DNA of 63,205 nt from Nitrospira sp. CR1.3 (GCA_014055525.1 WIAH01000020.1:1-63205), one strand, 5' to 3'; shown: positions 16,395-25,073, numbered from the stretch's first letter. The notes: generated by a model from the sequence alone, not told the origin. Numbers and translations: made by a program.

Positions 16395-16970
16395 ATGCGG
16401 CCACGCGATTTCTACTTGGTCGCGGCGACCATGTTGATGATGACGTTCTCGGCGACTTTTGCGGCTACGCCGGAGCAGACGGAATTCGATCCCATGAAGA
16501 TGTGGAGCTGTCCTCAACCGGACGGGACGATGCTCTATACGAACAAGGATAAGGCAGGCTGCACCTTGATGACGCTGAAGCCACTGTCCGTCGTGCCCTC
16601 GCTCGACAATATGCCGACCTATCGGCCTCCGGTCGCCGCGGCTCCGCAGTATGACGTTCCTCCCTACGTGGAGCGATATCCAACCGGTATGACCGGAGGG
16701 CAAAGCGCCCCCAACTGGGCCGGAGACTGGCATGCCAGTATCGCCTCGTCCGGATCGGTGCAGGCGGAAGTCTGCGGGATGTACAGCGAGTGGCTGCATC
16801 TCAACCAAAAAACGCGCGGCGGATTCTTCTTCGGCTCGGATTCTTCGTATGGCAGTGATATATCCGGCCGGAATCAACGCGGACCCAGCTATTCTTTCTA
16901 CGACAACACGCGCTGGCTGGCTCTGAGTCGCATGTTCGGCACCGGATTCGTTCCTGTCGGTTGTTTCTAA
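16395..16970 (+). CDS. exported hypothetical protein
   Basis: The 191-residue product starts at an ATG with GGGGAGG seven bases upstream. Residues 1-23 are a signal peptide ending in FAA. The mature protein opens with MKMWSCPQPDGTMLYTNKDK and AGCTLM, a pattern like the DUF4124 domain often found at the start of periplasmic proteins. A Pro/Tyr-rich stretch follows and then a C-terminal part rich in Gly, Ser and aromatic residues ending in PVGCF. Four cysteines may form two disulfides. No function can be assigned. Confidence 0.65.
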   Translation: MRPRDFYLVAATMLMMTFSATFAATPEQTEFDPMKMWSCPQPDGTMLYTNKDKAGCTLMTLKPLSVVPSLDNMPTYRPPVAAAPQYDVPPYVERYPTGMTGGQSAPNWAGDWHASIASSGSVQAEVCGMYSEWLHLNQKTRGGFFFGSDSSYGSDISGRNQRGPSYSFYDNTRWLALSRMFGTGFVPVGCF

Positions 16971-17311
16971 GGTCGTCAGCATTCAGGGCGCCGAAGCATA
17001 AGATTCAGACGGCTGACGAAGGGCGGGCAGCTTCGGTTGCGCCATAATGCGTTGAACCGTTGTTGCCGCTGATCATTCGCGGTTATCTGCTTGTGCTCCT
17101 ATACTGCTGCGACGCAGCGTCGCAATGCCGTCGCACCGCAAGCCTTCTATCCCACATCTTCATGTATGGCGCTATGGCGCAAACCTTCGTGCCCATCCCT
17201 TCCAGCCGATCTTGAGTCGTCCTACCACGGACAGGATGTATTGGGCCCCGGCTTCATCCGGATCAGTGAGCATAGAATAGACTCCTCACAATATCGCTAG
17301 GGAGCGATGCC
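16971..17311. other. intergenic region, left boundary of accessory insert
   Basis: No supported gene. The region contains the left arm of an inverted repeat (17011-17135) whose partner lies at 18552-18680. The right end precedes the HEPN-like gene; GGGAG lies about ten bases before its start. Confidence 0.45.
17011..17135 (+). repeat. inverted repeat, left arm, family D
   Basis: Read on the minus strand this arm runs GCGACGGCATTGCGACGCTG, then a diverged centre, then CGCATTATGGCGCA and TTCGTCAGCC. The plus strand at 18552-18680 shows the same order and spacing with substitutions (CGACGGCATTGCGGCGTTGC, CGCATTATGGCGCA, TTCGTCAGCC). The two arms flank a single gene. Confidence 0.65.
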
Positions 17312-18337
17312 GTGCCCGATCATTATCTGGTGAGATGCCTGAGGCAGTTCGAAGAAGTCAGTCGGACAAAATATGGGAAGCCGTTTCATCTGAAGGCGAT
17401 TGAAGAAAAAATACGTTTCTTGCGGCAGCCGAAAAGGAAGTTAAGAGTTTCCGATCTGGCCTGCTTTAGAGACAAGGATAATTGGTGGTTTGAGCGCTAC
17501 TGGGTGCTTCCCTCGTCGGCAGACGTGGACCCACATCTAGCAGACCAGACATTTGATTTCTGGGAATTATCCAAGAACACGGAGGGCACTCCCAAAGAAC
17601 GAGCCATAATTGAGGACTTGCTCACGGCTTTTCGGTCAATTGAACTTGTCTCGATCATTCTGCGATTCCTTTGTCCGGAATCTTTCGGCATCTTGAGTCC
17701 TCCCGTTGAACGGTTCCTAGCTACTGAACGCGGCAGAGATGCTGTCGCAACATACCTGAATTATCTTCGCAACATTCGTGAAATTCGGGACCGCCATAAG
17801 GGTCTTCCGCGCGCAGCGGATGTCGACATGGCAGTGTGGGTACTGCATGAAAAATGCTTTACGATCCCGGTTGACGATCCTGCCATCAAGCATGAATACG
17901 AGCAAGATGGGTTTCTTCGCCAACTCAGAACGGCAAACCTTGTTGCTCCATTGAGAGGACTTTCTCTACCTCGATTGGCTGAGGCTTTGGAGAATGTGAG
18001 GAACGACTTGGCCGGCTTGGTGGGCTGTTATGCCTTTGAAGAAGGGCTTCGCAAGCGAGCCGAATTAGAGGGCCTGTGTCTGACAAGAAGAGATGAGGGC
18101 GGCTGTGTCAAACCTCTCGAACTCGTAGAGATTATCAATAAATTGCATGGTCGCAAGATAATCAACGCGATTGACGCTCGCAGATGGCACGGGCTCCGGG
18201 AAATCAGGAACAAAGTGTTCCATGCTGAGATCGATGCTCCATCCGAAGACGAGATTCAGGCTCTTGTTCAAGAGGTGATCGAGATTGACGTTTCTAACAG
18301 GGATATTGAACGAACACGACAGAGCAAGAAAACCTGA
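17312..18337 (+). CDS. hypothetical protein with C-terminal HEPN-like motif
   Basis: The 341-residue protein is cytoplasmic and mainly helical. The C-terminal third resembles HEPN/abortive-infection-type RNase domains: AFEEGLRKRAEL opens a helical bundle, and GLREIRNKVFHAEI holds an Arg299-Asn300-X3-His304 motif (the R-X4-H signature of RNA-cleaving HEPN domains). The N-terminal two-thirds match no domain that I know. Its base composition is visibly richer in A+T than its neighbours. It stands alone between inverted repeats, suggesting horizontal acquisition. A role as toxin or phage-defence RNase is inference only; DUF4145-type non-enzymatic HEPN domains are an alternative. Confidence 0.55.
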   Translation: MPDHYLVRCLRQFEEVSRTKYGKPFHLKAIEEKIRFLRQPKRKLRVSDLACFRDKDNWWFERYWVLPSSADVDPHLADQTFDFWELSKNTEGTPKERAIIEDLLTAFRSIELVSIILRFLCPESFGILSPPVERFLATERGRDAVATYLNYLRNIREIRDRHKGLPRAADVDMAVWVLHEKCFTIPVDDPAIKHEYEQDGFLRQLRTANLVAPLRGLSLPRLAEALENVRNDLAGLVGCYAFEEGLRKRAELEGLCLTRRDEGGCVKPLELVEIINKLHGRKIINAIDARRWHGLREIRNKVFHAEIDAPSEDEIQALVQEVIEIDVSNRDIERTRQSKKT

Positions 18338-18348
18338 CTTCTATAGAG

Positions 18349-18501
18349 TCTTGGCTGGAATGGATGCGCGGCACGAGTGCGATTTGCCTCCTTCGGGGAC
18401 ACCCAGTCGGGAATTCCCAGCGCGTATCACTGAAGAGGGCGGGACACAACTTGCCGCAGCCTGCGCCCTTTTGCCTAATCTTGGCTGGAACGGGTGTGCG
18501 G
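18349..18501 (+). repeat. pair of 23-base direct repeats
   Basis: TCTTGGCTGGAATGGATGCG at 18349 recurs as TCTTGGCTGGAACGGGTGTG at 18479; 20 of 23 bases are identical. The copies are 130 bases apart, just after the HEPN-like gene. Confidence 0.55.
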
Positions 18502-18551
18502 AGAGAATGCGCTATAGCGGGCGCTGACGACGGACGTGGAGCGCGAGATAC

Positions 18552-18680
18552 CGGGAGCGACGGCATTGCGGCGTTGCGACGCAGCCTTAGAGTCGCGCCC
18601 GGCTAACTGGAAGAGGTTCAGCAGCAGTCTGTATGCATCGCATTATGGCGCATTCGAAGCCGTGCGCCGTTCGTCAGCCA
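18552..18680 (+). repeat. inverted repeat, right arm, family D
   Basis: Partner of the arm at 17011-17135, in opposite orientation. The ends are best conserved; the middle is diverged. Confidence 0.65.
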
Positions 18681-18688
18681 AGACGCCC

Positions 18689-19711
18689 CTACACCTTGTA
18701 GAATTCCCGATACCACTGCACGAAGCGCGGAATGCCGACCTCGATGGGGGTCGAGGGTTTGAAGCCGACGTCCCGCGAGAGATCATCAATATCCGCATAG
18801 GTCGCCGGCACATCGCCCGGTTGAATCGGCATCAACTTCTTGTCTGCCTTCTTGCCCAACGCCTGTTCCAACACTTCAATGAAGCGCAACAACTCAACCG
18901 ACTGGTGATTCCCGATATTGTAGACACGGGCAGGGGCTGAACTTGTCCCTGGATCCGGCTGGTCGCCCGACCAGGCCGGATTGGGTTCGGCAGCGTGGTC
19001 CAGGGTCCGGATCACTCCTTCGACGATGTCATCGATGTAGGTGAAGTCCCGCCGCATCTTCCCGTGATTGAACACCTCGATCGGCTTCCCTTCCAAAATG
19101 GCTTTGGTAAAGATAAACAGCGCCATGTCCGGTCTTCCCCATGGCCCATACACGGTGAAGAATCGCAGCCCCGTGCAGGGAATCTTGTAGAGGTGCGCAT
19201 AGCAATGAGCCATCAACTCGTTGGCCTTCTTGCTGGCCGCGTAGAGCGAGACCGGATGGTCCACATTGTCGTGAATGGAGAAGGGCATCTGGGTATTGCC
19301 CCCGTAGACGGAGCTGGAGGAGGCATAGACGAGATGCTCGATCTTCGAGTGCCGGCAGCCTTCGAGCACGTTCATGAAGCCTTCGATGTTGCTGTCCGTG
19401 TAGGCATGCGGGTTCACAAGCGAATAGCGCACGCCGGCCTGCGCGGCAAGATGCACAACTCGGGTAATCGGCTGCTCGGCAAAGAACTCCTTCATTCCCA
19501 GCCGATTGGCCAGATCAAGTTTGACGAACTGGAACCGGTCCGACTGGGTCAGCTGGACCAGGCGAGCTTGTTTGAGACGAACATCGTAGTAGTCGTTGAC
19601 GTTGTCGAGGCCGATGACGTGATCCCCTCGCTCCATCAGTCGCTTGGCGACATGAAAGCCGATGAAGCCCGCCGCGCCGGTCACGAGAATCGGTCCGTTC
19701 GATGCACCCAT
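18689..19711 (-). CDS. NAD-dependent epimerase, probable UDP-glucuronate 4-epimerase
   Basis: The 340-residue protein is an extended short-chain dehydrogenase. It has the Rossmann motif [19 protein letters not shown], then [18 protein letters not shown], which is typical of the CapI/WbnF-type UDP-glucuronate 4-epimerases, and the catalytic Tyr-X3-Lys in [11 protein letters not shown]. It would convert UDP-glucuronate to UDP-galacturonate for polysaccharide or LPS. I use the second ATG because AAGGA lies six bases before it, while the first ATG abuts AAGGA directly. It is 30 bases downstream of the MBL-fold gene on the same strand. Confidence 0.88.
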   Translation of the reverse strand: MGASNGPILVTGAAGFIGFHVAKRLMERGDHVIGLDNVNDYYDVRLKQARLVQLTQSDRFQFVKLDLANRLGMKEFFAEQPITRVVHLAAQAGVRYSLVNPHAYTDSNIEGFMNVLEGCRHSKIEHLVYASSSSVYGGNTQMPFSIHDNVDHPVSLYAASKKANELMAHCYAHLYKIPCTGLRFFTVYGPWGRPDMALFIFTKAILEGKPIEVFNHGKMRRDFTYIDDIVEGVIRTLDHAAEPNPAWSGDQPDPGTSSAPARVYNIGNHQSVELLRFIEVLEQALGKKADKKLMPIQPGDVPATYADIDDLSRDVGFKPSTPIEVGIPRFVQWYREFYKV

Positions 19712-19741
19712 GCGCATTCCTTGTGGTCGTGATGCTTCCGG

Positions 19742-21373
19742 TCACGCCTGTCTGCCCGTTTTTTTGAAGGGCAGCTCACCATAGGCGAAACCGTAGAGAT
19801 TCATCGGCTCGAGGCCGTCGCCCGTCGACTGGACATCGATACGGCCGTCCCCCGTCGCTCGATAGCACTGAAGCGCCCGAGCGTAATGATACCTGCAACC
19901 GAGAGGGGAAAGAAGTTCTTTGAGATTTTCCGGCCGCTCCCAGTGGGCCGTGAGCAGGGCCGTCCTGGCCGGGTTTCGCCGGCTGAACATGAACGACAAA
20001 TGATCCGGATACCAGTCGGCGCCGCCGGTGGCATAGGACACGAACAGCTTCGCCTTGGCGGTGGCGCAGATTTCCGCCAGATAGGCGTTGGAGAGGTAGC
20101 CGTTCTCGCCGACGTCCAGCCATTTCCCCGGATGAGACAGCGATGCATGGGCCGCGTGGCTTCGCAGTTCGAGCAACTGCTGTTGCGAGGCGAACACGAG
20201 CGGGATCGGTCCGTACTTGTCGACCAGGCGTGCGATAACGCCGTCTTTCAGGGCCGAGCGCCCGTCGTTGGTCGGGCCGCTGTCCGCATGGATCAGGACG
20301 TTGTGGCCCCGGTCACTGATCAGATAACAGTTGCGCGGCATCTCAAGATCGCAGGGATCCTCCCCATAAAACGGGACGGAAACGACGGTGCCTCCCTCGA
20401 AAGACCAGCATTCACCATGGGCCAATTCGACGACGCGACCAAACCCCAATTCCCGCAACAGCGACAGGTAATCGTAAAAGAGCTTCTTGCGATTACGACG
20501 GCTGGGAATGATGATCGGCGTCTCCTTCGGCAAATGCAGAAGGGTGCGGGGATCGACATGGTCGTCATGATCGTGTGTCAGGAACACGGCAGCCGGCTTG
20601 GGCAACAACGATCCCCAGAGAGAAGGCACGGTGGATTCGGCGAACCAGGGCAGCAGCCAGGGATCGAAGAGGAGGACGTTATCCTGTTGCCGGTAGAGCA
20701 ACGCCGCATGGCCCAGATGGACCGTATCCTGATCTTGAACGACCTCGAGCCATCGTTGACGAATCGAGGCCTGAGGCGAACTGACAAGGCATTCGTACTG
20801 ATGCAGCGATTCCATCAGCCTGGTCAGGACCGCTTGGGCTTCCCGCGGCGAGGCCGTGACGACCGTCCTGATCTCTTCTGTCTGATGCGTCCCGTCCAAC
20901 ATGCCCAGGACCTTTCCGACGATCGGTCCCAGCGGGCGCTGATCGAACCCGATCGGAATGGCCTGCCGATTCACAGAATGAAAGATGCGCAGGCCACCGT
21001 TCGTGACGGTGGCCGATTTGGTGGGATCGGTCGGGAACTCCCATTGAAAACTCCCGTCGGGTTTGCGCCCGCATTTGATGTGCTGCCTGAGATAGGGCCG
21101 GCCCGCGACGAGCTCTGCGTAGGCATCTTCCAGTCGCCGGCGGCGCTCCGGATCATCGAGAGGAGCCCGCTTCGAGAACACGTCGCTGATCGCGGTATCG
21201 ATAGAGCTGGCGAGCAGGCCATGAGCTTCGTGGAGGCTCGCAACGACATCGGACGACACACCGGCCATAAATGGAAATGGACCGGGCGGCGCCGCGCTTT
21301 CCAACTGGACCCAGGCCCAGGGAACGAGGCTGAGATAATCCTGCTTGGGAAGGTGGTCCCAGATTCGGCTCAT
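19742..21373 (-). CDS. metallo-beta-lactamase-fold hydrolase, large
   Basis: The protein has 543 residues. The catalytic domain (about 220-460) has the zinc motif THDHDDHVD, a downstream LIHADSGP with a metal-binding Asp/His position and a C-terminal HLSF region. The N-terminal 200 residues match no domain that I know and may bind a partner or substrate. It has no signal peptide. Its start overlaps the stop of the VOC-family gene by four bases, so translation is likely coupled. Related architectures act on sugars or phospholipids, but no substrate can be named. Together with the epimerase it forms a three-gene unit. Confidence 0.8.
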   Translation of the reverse strand: MSRIWDHLPKQDYLSLVPWAWVQLESAAPPGPFPFMAGVSSDVVASLHEAHGLLASSIDTAISDVFSKRAPLDDPERRRRLEDAYAELVAGRPYLRQHIKCGRKPDGSFQWEFPTDPTKSATVTNGGLRIFHSVNRQAIPIGFDQRPLGPIVGKVLGMLDGTHQTEEIRTVVTASPREAQAVLTRLMESLHQYECLVSSPQASIRQRWLEVVQDQDTVHLGHAALLYRQQDNVLLFDPWLLPWFAESTVPSLWGSLLPKPAAVFLTHDHDDHVDPRTLLHLPKETPIIIPSRRNRKKLFYDYLSLLRELGFGRVVELAHGECWSFEGGTVVSVPFYGEDPCDLEMPRNCYLISDRGHNVLIHADSGPTNDGRSALKDGVIARLVDKYGPIPLVFASQQQLLELRSHAAHASLSHPGKWLDVGENGYLSNAYLAEICATAKAKLFVSYATGGADWYPDHLSFMFSRRNPARTALLTAHWERPENLKELLSPLGCRYHYARALQCYRATGDGRIDVQSTGDGLEPMNLYGFAYGELPFKKTGRQA

Positions 21374-21816
21374 AGAGGTGAGCGCGAGGCGGTGAATTTA
21401 AGCTTGCTGATCGTCGGTTCGTATAACGCCTGAATTACGTTGCCGTCGGGATCGGAGAAGTAAAACGAGTAACTGCCGTCCCGATGCTGCTTGGGCGCTT
21501 TGGCAATGGCTCCTCCCAACAAGCCGATCTTGGACGCGATGTCGCCATACATTCGATCAACGGCCTGCGGACTTTCGACAATCACACCCAGATGATCCAT
21601 CAACTGTCCCTTCGCCGGCTGATAGGCCGCCAGTTCACCGGCTCCAATTTGATGCAAGGCCAGATTGTCCGTTCCAGAACTGAAATAGACATTGTCGGCA
21701 TCCGGCTCCCAGACGACCTTCATTCCAAGAAGTTGCTCATAGAACGCCCGTGAGCGCTTCAAGTTCGTCACGCGCAGAGCCAGATGTCGCAGGCCGAGAT
21801 GAGCCGGATCAGTCAT
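21370..21816 (-). CDS. VOC-family (glyoxalase/dioxygenase-like) protein
   Basis: This 148-residue protein shows the paired beta-alpha-beta-beta-beta modules of the vicinal oxygen chelate family. RHLALRVTNLKRSRAFYEQL and VYFSSGTDNLALHQIG form the first module; LGVIVESPQAVDRMYGDIAS and YSFYFSDPDGNVIQALYEP form the second. His in RHLALRV, His in ALHQI and Glu/Asp in the second module can bind a metal. The start is an ATG with GAGG six bases upstream, and its 3' end overlaps the MBL-fold gene by four bases. Substrate unknown. Confidence 0.85.
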   Translation of the reverse strand: MTDPAHLGLRHLALRVTNLKRSRAFYEQLLGMKVVWEPDADNVYFSSGTDNLALHQIGAGELAAYQPAKGQLMDHLGVIVESPQAVDRMYGDIASKIGLLGGAIAKAPKQHRDGSYSFYFSDPDGNVIQALYEPTISKLKFTASRSPL

Positions 21817-21953
21817 GGACGCCTCACCGTCTGTATAGTAGGTAACGCCCGAACCGCCGTCAATTCGATTTTCCATCATTCGTCCAGCTGCGAACCGTCC
21901 CAAGGCTGTGCTACGATCCCTCCGACCGCATGACAACCAAATAGGAGTGTTTA

Positions 21954-22772
21954 ATGATGCCGGTGTGGTTACGTTTGCTGATCGTCGTTGCAATCATGTT
22001 CATACCCTGCCTGGCTCAAGCAGTCGATACGGCTCCAACGGGCAAGGACGGGGCGCCGATGCTGCTGATCCCCGCCGGCCCCTTTCCGATGGGTGTGCCT
22101 CCTGGTGATCGGGACGGCGGCCGCGACGAATACCCGCGTCATGAAGTCCATCTGGACGACTATTACATCGACGCGTACGAGGTGACGAACGGCCGGTACT
22201 TGGCATTTGTGAAGGCTACCGGTCATCGCGTCCCGCAGAACCCGAAGAATCCTACGCGAAATCTCTGGCAGGGGGACTCGATATCCGAATCCCTCTCGGA
22301 ACGGCCCGTCGTCAACGTGGACTGGAGCGACGCCGATACCTATTGCAAATGGGCCGGCAAGCGGCTGCCGACGGAAGCCGAATGGGAAAAGGCCGCCAAG
22401 GGGAACAATGATTGGCGCTTTCCCTGGGGGAACGTCGAACCCACGAATAAACACCTGAATTTCAATCAGCGCTGGGTCGGCGAAAAGACCTTGATGCCGG
22501 TGGGCAGTTACGAGGCCGGAAAGAGTCCCTACGGTCTCTACGATATGGCGGGAAACGTCTGGGAATGGGTCAATGACTGGTACGATGCCAGGTACTACGA
22601 AAAAAGCCCGCTCAAGAATCCGAAGGGACCAGAAACCGGAACAAAGCGGGTGCTTCGAGGGTCGGGATGGCAGAACGAGACCCCGACTGTCCGCATTTTT
22701 ACCCGTGTGGACAGCGATCCAACCGTCCGGAACGAATCAACCGGTTTTCGCTGCGCGCGGGATGCCAAATAA
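21954..22772 (+). CDS. secreted SUMF1/FGE-like domain protein 1
   Basis: A 272-residue exported protein: signal peptide RLLIVVAIMFIPCLAQA followed by one formylglycine-generating-enzyme-sulfatase fold domain (MLLIPAGPFPMG, EVTNGRYLAF, YCKWAGKRLPTEAEWEKAA, GLYDMAGNVWEWV and final FRCARDAK). The two active-site cysteines of true FGE, expected after the RGGSW element, are absent: here LRGSGWQNETPTVRIFTR. It is therefore probably a binding or structural version rather than a sulfatase-activating enzyme. AGGAG precedes the ATG. A similar protein is encoded at 24132-25073. Confidence 0.85.
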   Translation: MMPVWLRLLIVVAIMFIPCLAQAVDTAPTGKDGAPMLLIPAGPFPMGVPPGDRDGGRDEYPRHEVHLDDYYIDAYEVTNGRYLAFVKATGHRVPQNPKNPTRNLWQGDSISESLSERPVVNVDWSDADTYCKWAGKRLPTEAEWEKAAKGNNDWRFPWGNVEPTNKHLNFNQRWVGEKTLMPVGSYEAGKSPYGLYDMAGNVWEWVNDWYDARYYEKSPLKNPKGPETGTKRVLRGSGWQNETPTVRIFTRVDSDPTVRNESTGFRCARDAK

Positions 22773-22817
22773 TCGTTTGCGCTGAGGATCTTCCGGGCGT
22801 CATGGTACAAGAGTCCC

Positions 22818-24083
22818 ATGACCAAATCCGATCAGACCGATCAGCTCCGATCAAAAAGTAAACAGTTTGCGATCGGTGTGCTCAAGCTCTTCGGCTCGTT
22901 CCCCAAGACACCTGAAATTCACGCGATAGAAACCCCGCTGGTGAAAGCGGCCACCACATTGGCCGCCAATTGCCGCGCGCTCGCGCGGTCCTGGTCCGAA
23001 GACGACTTCTCCAGCAAGCGGGGCCGCGCATCCGACGACGCCGACGACTGTGTGTTCTGGCTCGAATTGCTCGGGGCGGCAGGAACGGATCAGGAACCTG
23101 CGATTCAAGCATTGCTTGAAGAGGTGACGGAGATCCTCGCTCTCCTCTCGATTTGCGGCGAACCGGACAAGGCCGCATCCGTCGAAACAACGTTGGACGC
23201 TGCGGCCGCGCCGCCGAGCGAAATGCCTTCAGCAGATCTTCCCAACGACTTCCACGGGCTACGCGTGCTGTCGTTCGAGAGCCGCATGGCAAAGGAGATG
23301 TCCCGCCTGATCGAACGCCACGGCGGTTCTCCGCTCGTGGCGCCGGCCCTTCGGGAAGTTCCCATTCCGCTCCAGGACAACGGCGCCGTCTTTCGCTTCG
23401 GAGTGAAGCTCATCCTGCGTCAGATCGATGTTCTGATTCTCATGACCGGCGTCGGAACCAAAGCCTTGTTCGAGACGCTTCAGATCCGGTACCCGATCGC
23501 GCAGTTGATCGAGGCACTGAAGCAGACCATCGTCGTCACCAGAGGCCCGAAACCGCTTGCCGCACTCAAGACCTTGGGGATGGAATCCAATATCACCGTG
23601 CCGGAGCCGAACACCTGGCAGGATGTCATTGCCACGCTGGATTACTATCGACCGGTGCAGGGCTTGCGGATCGCCGTGCAGGAGTACGGGATCTCCAACC
23701 CGGACATGATTCATGATCTCAAGACCAGAGGAGCGGAGGTCTTTCCTGTCCCGATCTACCGCTGGGCCATGCCGGAGGACACTGGTCCTTTGACGAACGC
23801 GATTAGCGAGATCTTAAACGGCAAGATCGATGTGATGCTGGTGACCAACGCCGCGCAGATCGAACACGTCATGCAGCTCGTCGAGCGGGACGGAAAAACA
23901 GCGGCTTTCAAGGAAGCCTGCAAGAAACTGGTCGTGGCTTCCATCGGCCCCACCGCCAGCGAACGCATCAAACACTATGACCTTCCTGTTGACCTGGAAC
24001 CCTCGCATCCCAAGATGGGCATCCTGGTCAAAGAAGCCTCCCAGCAGGTACGCAACCTCATCTCGAGGAAGCTTCCTGCCTAA
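22818..24083 (+). CDS. hemD: four-helix-bundle (S23/IVP-like) domain fused to uroporphyrinogen-III synthase
   Basis: The 421-residue protein has two parts. Residues 10-110 resemble the four-helix-bundle S23/intervening-sequence protein family: VLKLFGSFPKTPEIHAI, AATTLAANCRALARS and DADDCVFWLELLGAAG fit the helix 1, 2 and 3-4 consensus. Residues about 140-415 are a uroporphyrinogen-III synthase domain (LRVLSFESRMAKEMSRLIER, LILMTGVGTKALFETL, RIAVQEYGISNPDMIHDL, VASIGPTASERIKHYDLP), which closes the tetrapyrrole ring in haem synthesis. It carries no signal peptide. HemD proteins of this divergent type sometimes act in regulation, so the catalytic role needs proof. Confidence 0.78.
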   Translation: MTKSDQTDQLRSKSKQFAIGVLKLFGSFPKTPEIHAIETPLVKAATTLAANCRALARSWSEDDFSSKRGRASDDADDCVFWLELLGAAGTDQEPAIQALLEEVTEILALLSICGEPDKAASVETTLDAAAAPPSEMPSADLPNDFHGLRVLSFESRMAKEMSRLIERHGGSPLVAPALREVPIPLQDNGAVFRFGVKLILRQIDVLILMTGVGTKALFETLQIRYPIAQLIEALKQTIVVTRGPKPLAALKTLGMESNITVPEPNTWQDVIATLDYYRPVQGLRIAVQEYGISNPDMIHDLKTRGAEVFPVPIYRWAMPEDTGPLTNAISEILNGKIDVMLVTNAAQIEHVMQLVERDGKTAAFKEACKKLVVASIGPTASERIKHYDLPVDLEPSHPKMGILVKEASQQVRNLISRKLPA

Positions 24084-24131
24084 ATTGCTCACTGCGGTAG
24101 GATCGAAGAGTTAAGACGGCGAGCGATCCGA

Positions 24132-25073
24132 CTACCTTACGCTCGTTTGCATCGGCTTCGCCTCCGGTGTTTCTTCCCCCACTTTTATGTCCCGCGCGCA
24201 GCGGAATCCCATCCAGTTCATTTTGGTGTTAGGATCCGTTCCATTGCGCTGAGCCACGCGGACGCTTGGCGTGCTGTCGATCCAGCCGCCCCCGCGGAAC
24301 CCGCGTTGCGTTCCCGTTTCCGGTCCCTTCGGATTCTTCTCCGGCGCCGTCGTGTAGTACTTCGGGTCGTACCAATCCGCGACCCATTCGGACACATTGC
24401 CCGCCATCTGGAAGACCCCGTAGGGGCTGACGGCATTCTCGTATTTGTCGATCGAGATGATGGGCGGATACAAGAGCAGCCGCTCGGGGCGGTCGCGGAC
24501 CGGGCCGGAGAGACCGGTTCGTCCGAAGTTCGAGCGGGAGAGACCGGCCATCTGATTGCCCCAGGGGTAAATCCTTCCGTCCTCCCCCCGCGCCGCCTTT
24601 TCCCATTCGGCTTCCGTCGGCAGCCGCTTGCCGGCCCATTTGCAATAGGCGTCGGCGTCGAACCAGGACACGTGCATCACCGGATGGTTCACCATCGTTT
24701 CCTGAAAATTCCCCCCGTCGTACTGCCAATCGATCAAGGGGTCGCGATCCGTGGCCAGGACGAATTTGAGAAACTGGATCGTCGTGACTTCGAACTTGTC
24801 GATGTCGTAGGCGTCCAAGTAGACCTTCCGCTGAGGAAACTCCGGTTGATAGGCATTCTTGTCGATTTTCTTATCGCTCCCCATCAGGAAAGGGCCGGCC
24901 GGTATCCGAATCATTTCGTCATGCGCCGGCAACTTGACCCGTTCGGCGGCAAGCTTTTTCCCATCCGGTGTCCATTCGCGCTTCACATCGGCCACGTCCA
25001 GCGCAGAAGCCGCTCCCACGACCCCGACCAACCCCGACAGGACGACATACGAGACCACCCAGGCCCTTTTCAC
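24132..25073 (-). CDS. secreted SUMF1/FGE-like domain protein 2
   Basis: This 313-residue protein starts at a GTG with AAGGAGG eight bases upstream. Residues 1-24 are a signal peptide ending in ASA. The domain shares its order with protein 1 at 21954: MIRIPAGPFLMG, EVTTIQFLKF, YCKWAGKRLPTEAEWEKAA, GVFQMAGNVSEWV, and FRCARDIK. It also lacks the catalytic cysteine pair (FRGGGWIDSTPSVRVAQR). The two copies flank the hemD fusion in opposite orientation. It probably shares an mRNA with the gene at 25105, 31 bases upstream. Confidence 0.85.
   Translation of the reverse strand: MKRAWVVSYVVLSGLVGVVGAASALDVADVKREWTPDGKKLAAERVKLPAHDEMIRIPAGPFLMGSDKKIDKNAYQPEFPQRKVYLDAYDIDKFEVTTIQFLKFVLATDRDPLIDWQYDGGNFQETMVNHPVMHVSWFDADAYCKWAGKRLPTEAEWEKAARGEDGRIYPWGNQMAGLSRSNFGRTGLSGPVRDRPERLLLYPPIISIDKYENAVSPYGVFQMAGNVSEWVADWYDPKYYTTAPEKNPKGPETGTQRGFRGGGWIDSTPSVRVAQRNGTDPNTKMNWMGFRCARDIKVGEETPEAKPMQTSVR

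Larger units (their letters stand above)
18338..18688. other. intergenic region, right boundary of accessory insert
   Basis: No gene is supported. It contains a pair of direct repeats (18349-18371 and 18479-18501) and the right arm of the inverted repeat (18552-18680). Confidence 0.45.

Noticed and set aside
17091..17300. Short frame of 69 codons upstream of the HEPN-like gene as an antitoxin
   Set aside because: It overlaps the inverted repeat arm, has no good ribosome binding site and no antitoxin-like features.
19886..21433. Open 515-residue frame on the plus strand
   Set aside because: It mirrors the MBL-fold gene, whose zinc motif is on the minus strand; composition is that of a shadow frame.
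22818..23160. Possible 23S rRNA intervening sequence
   Set aside because: The domain resembles the protein encoded in such sequences, but no rRNA gene flanks it and the frame continues into HemD.
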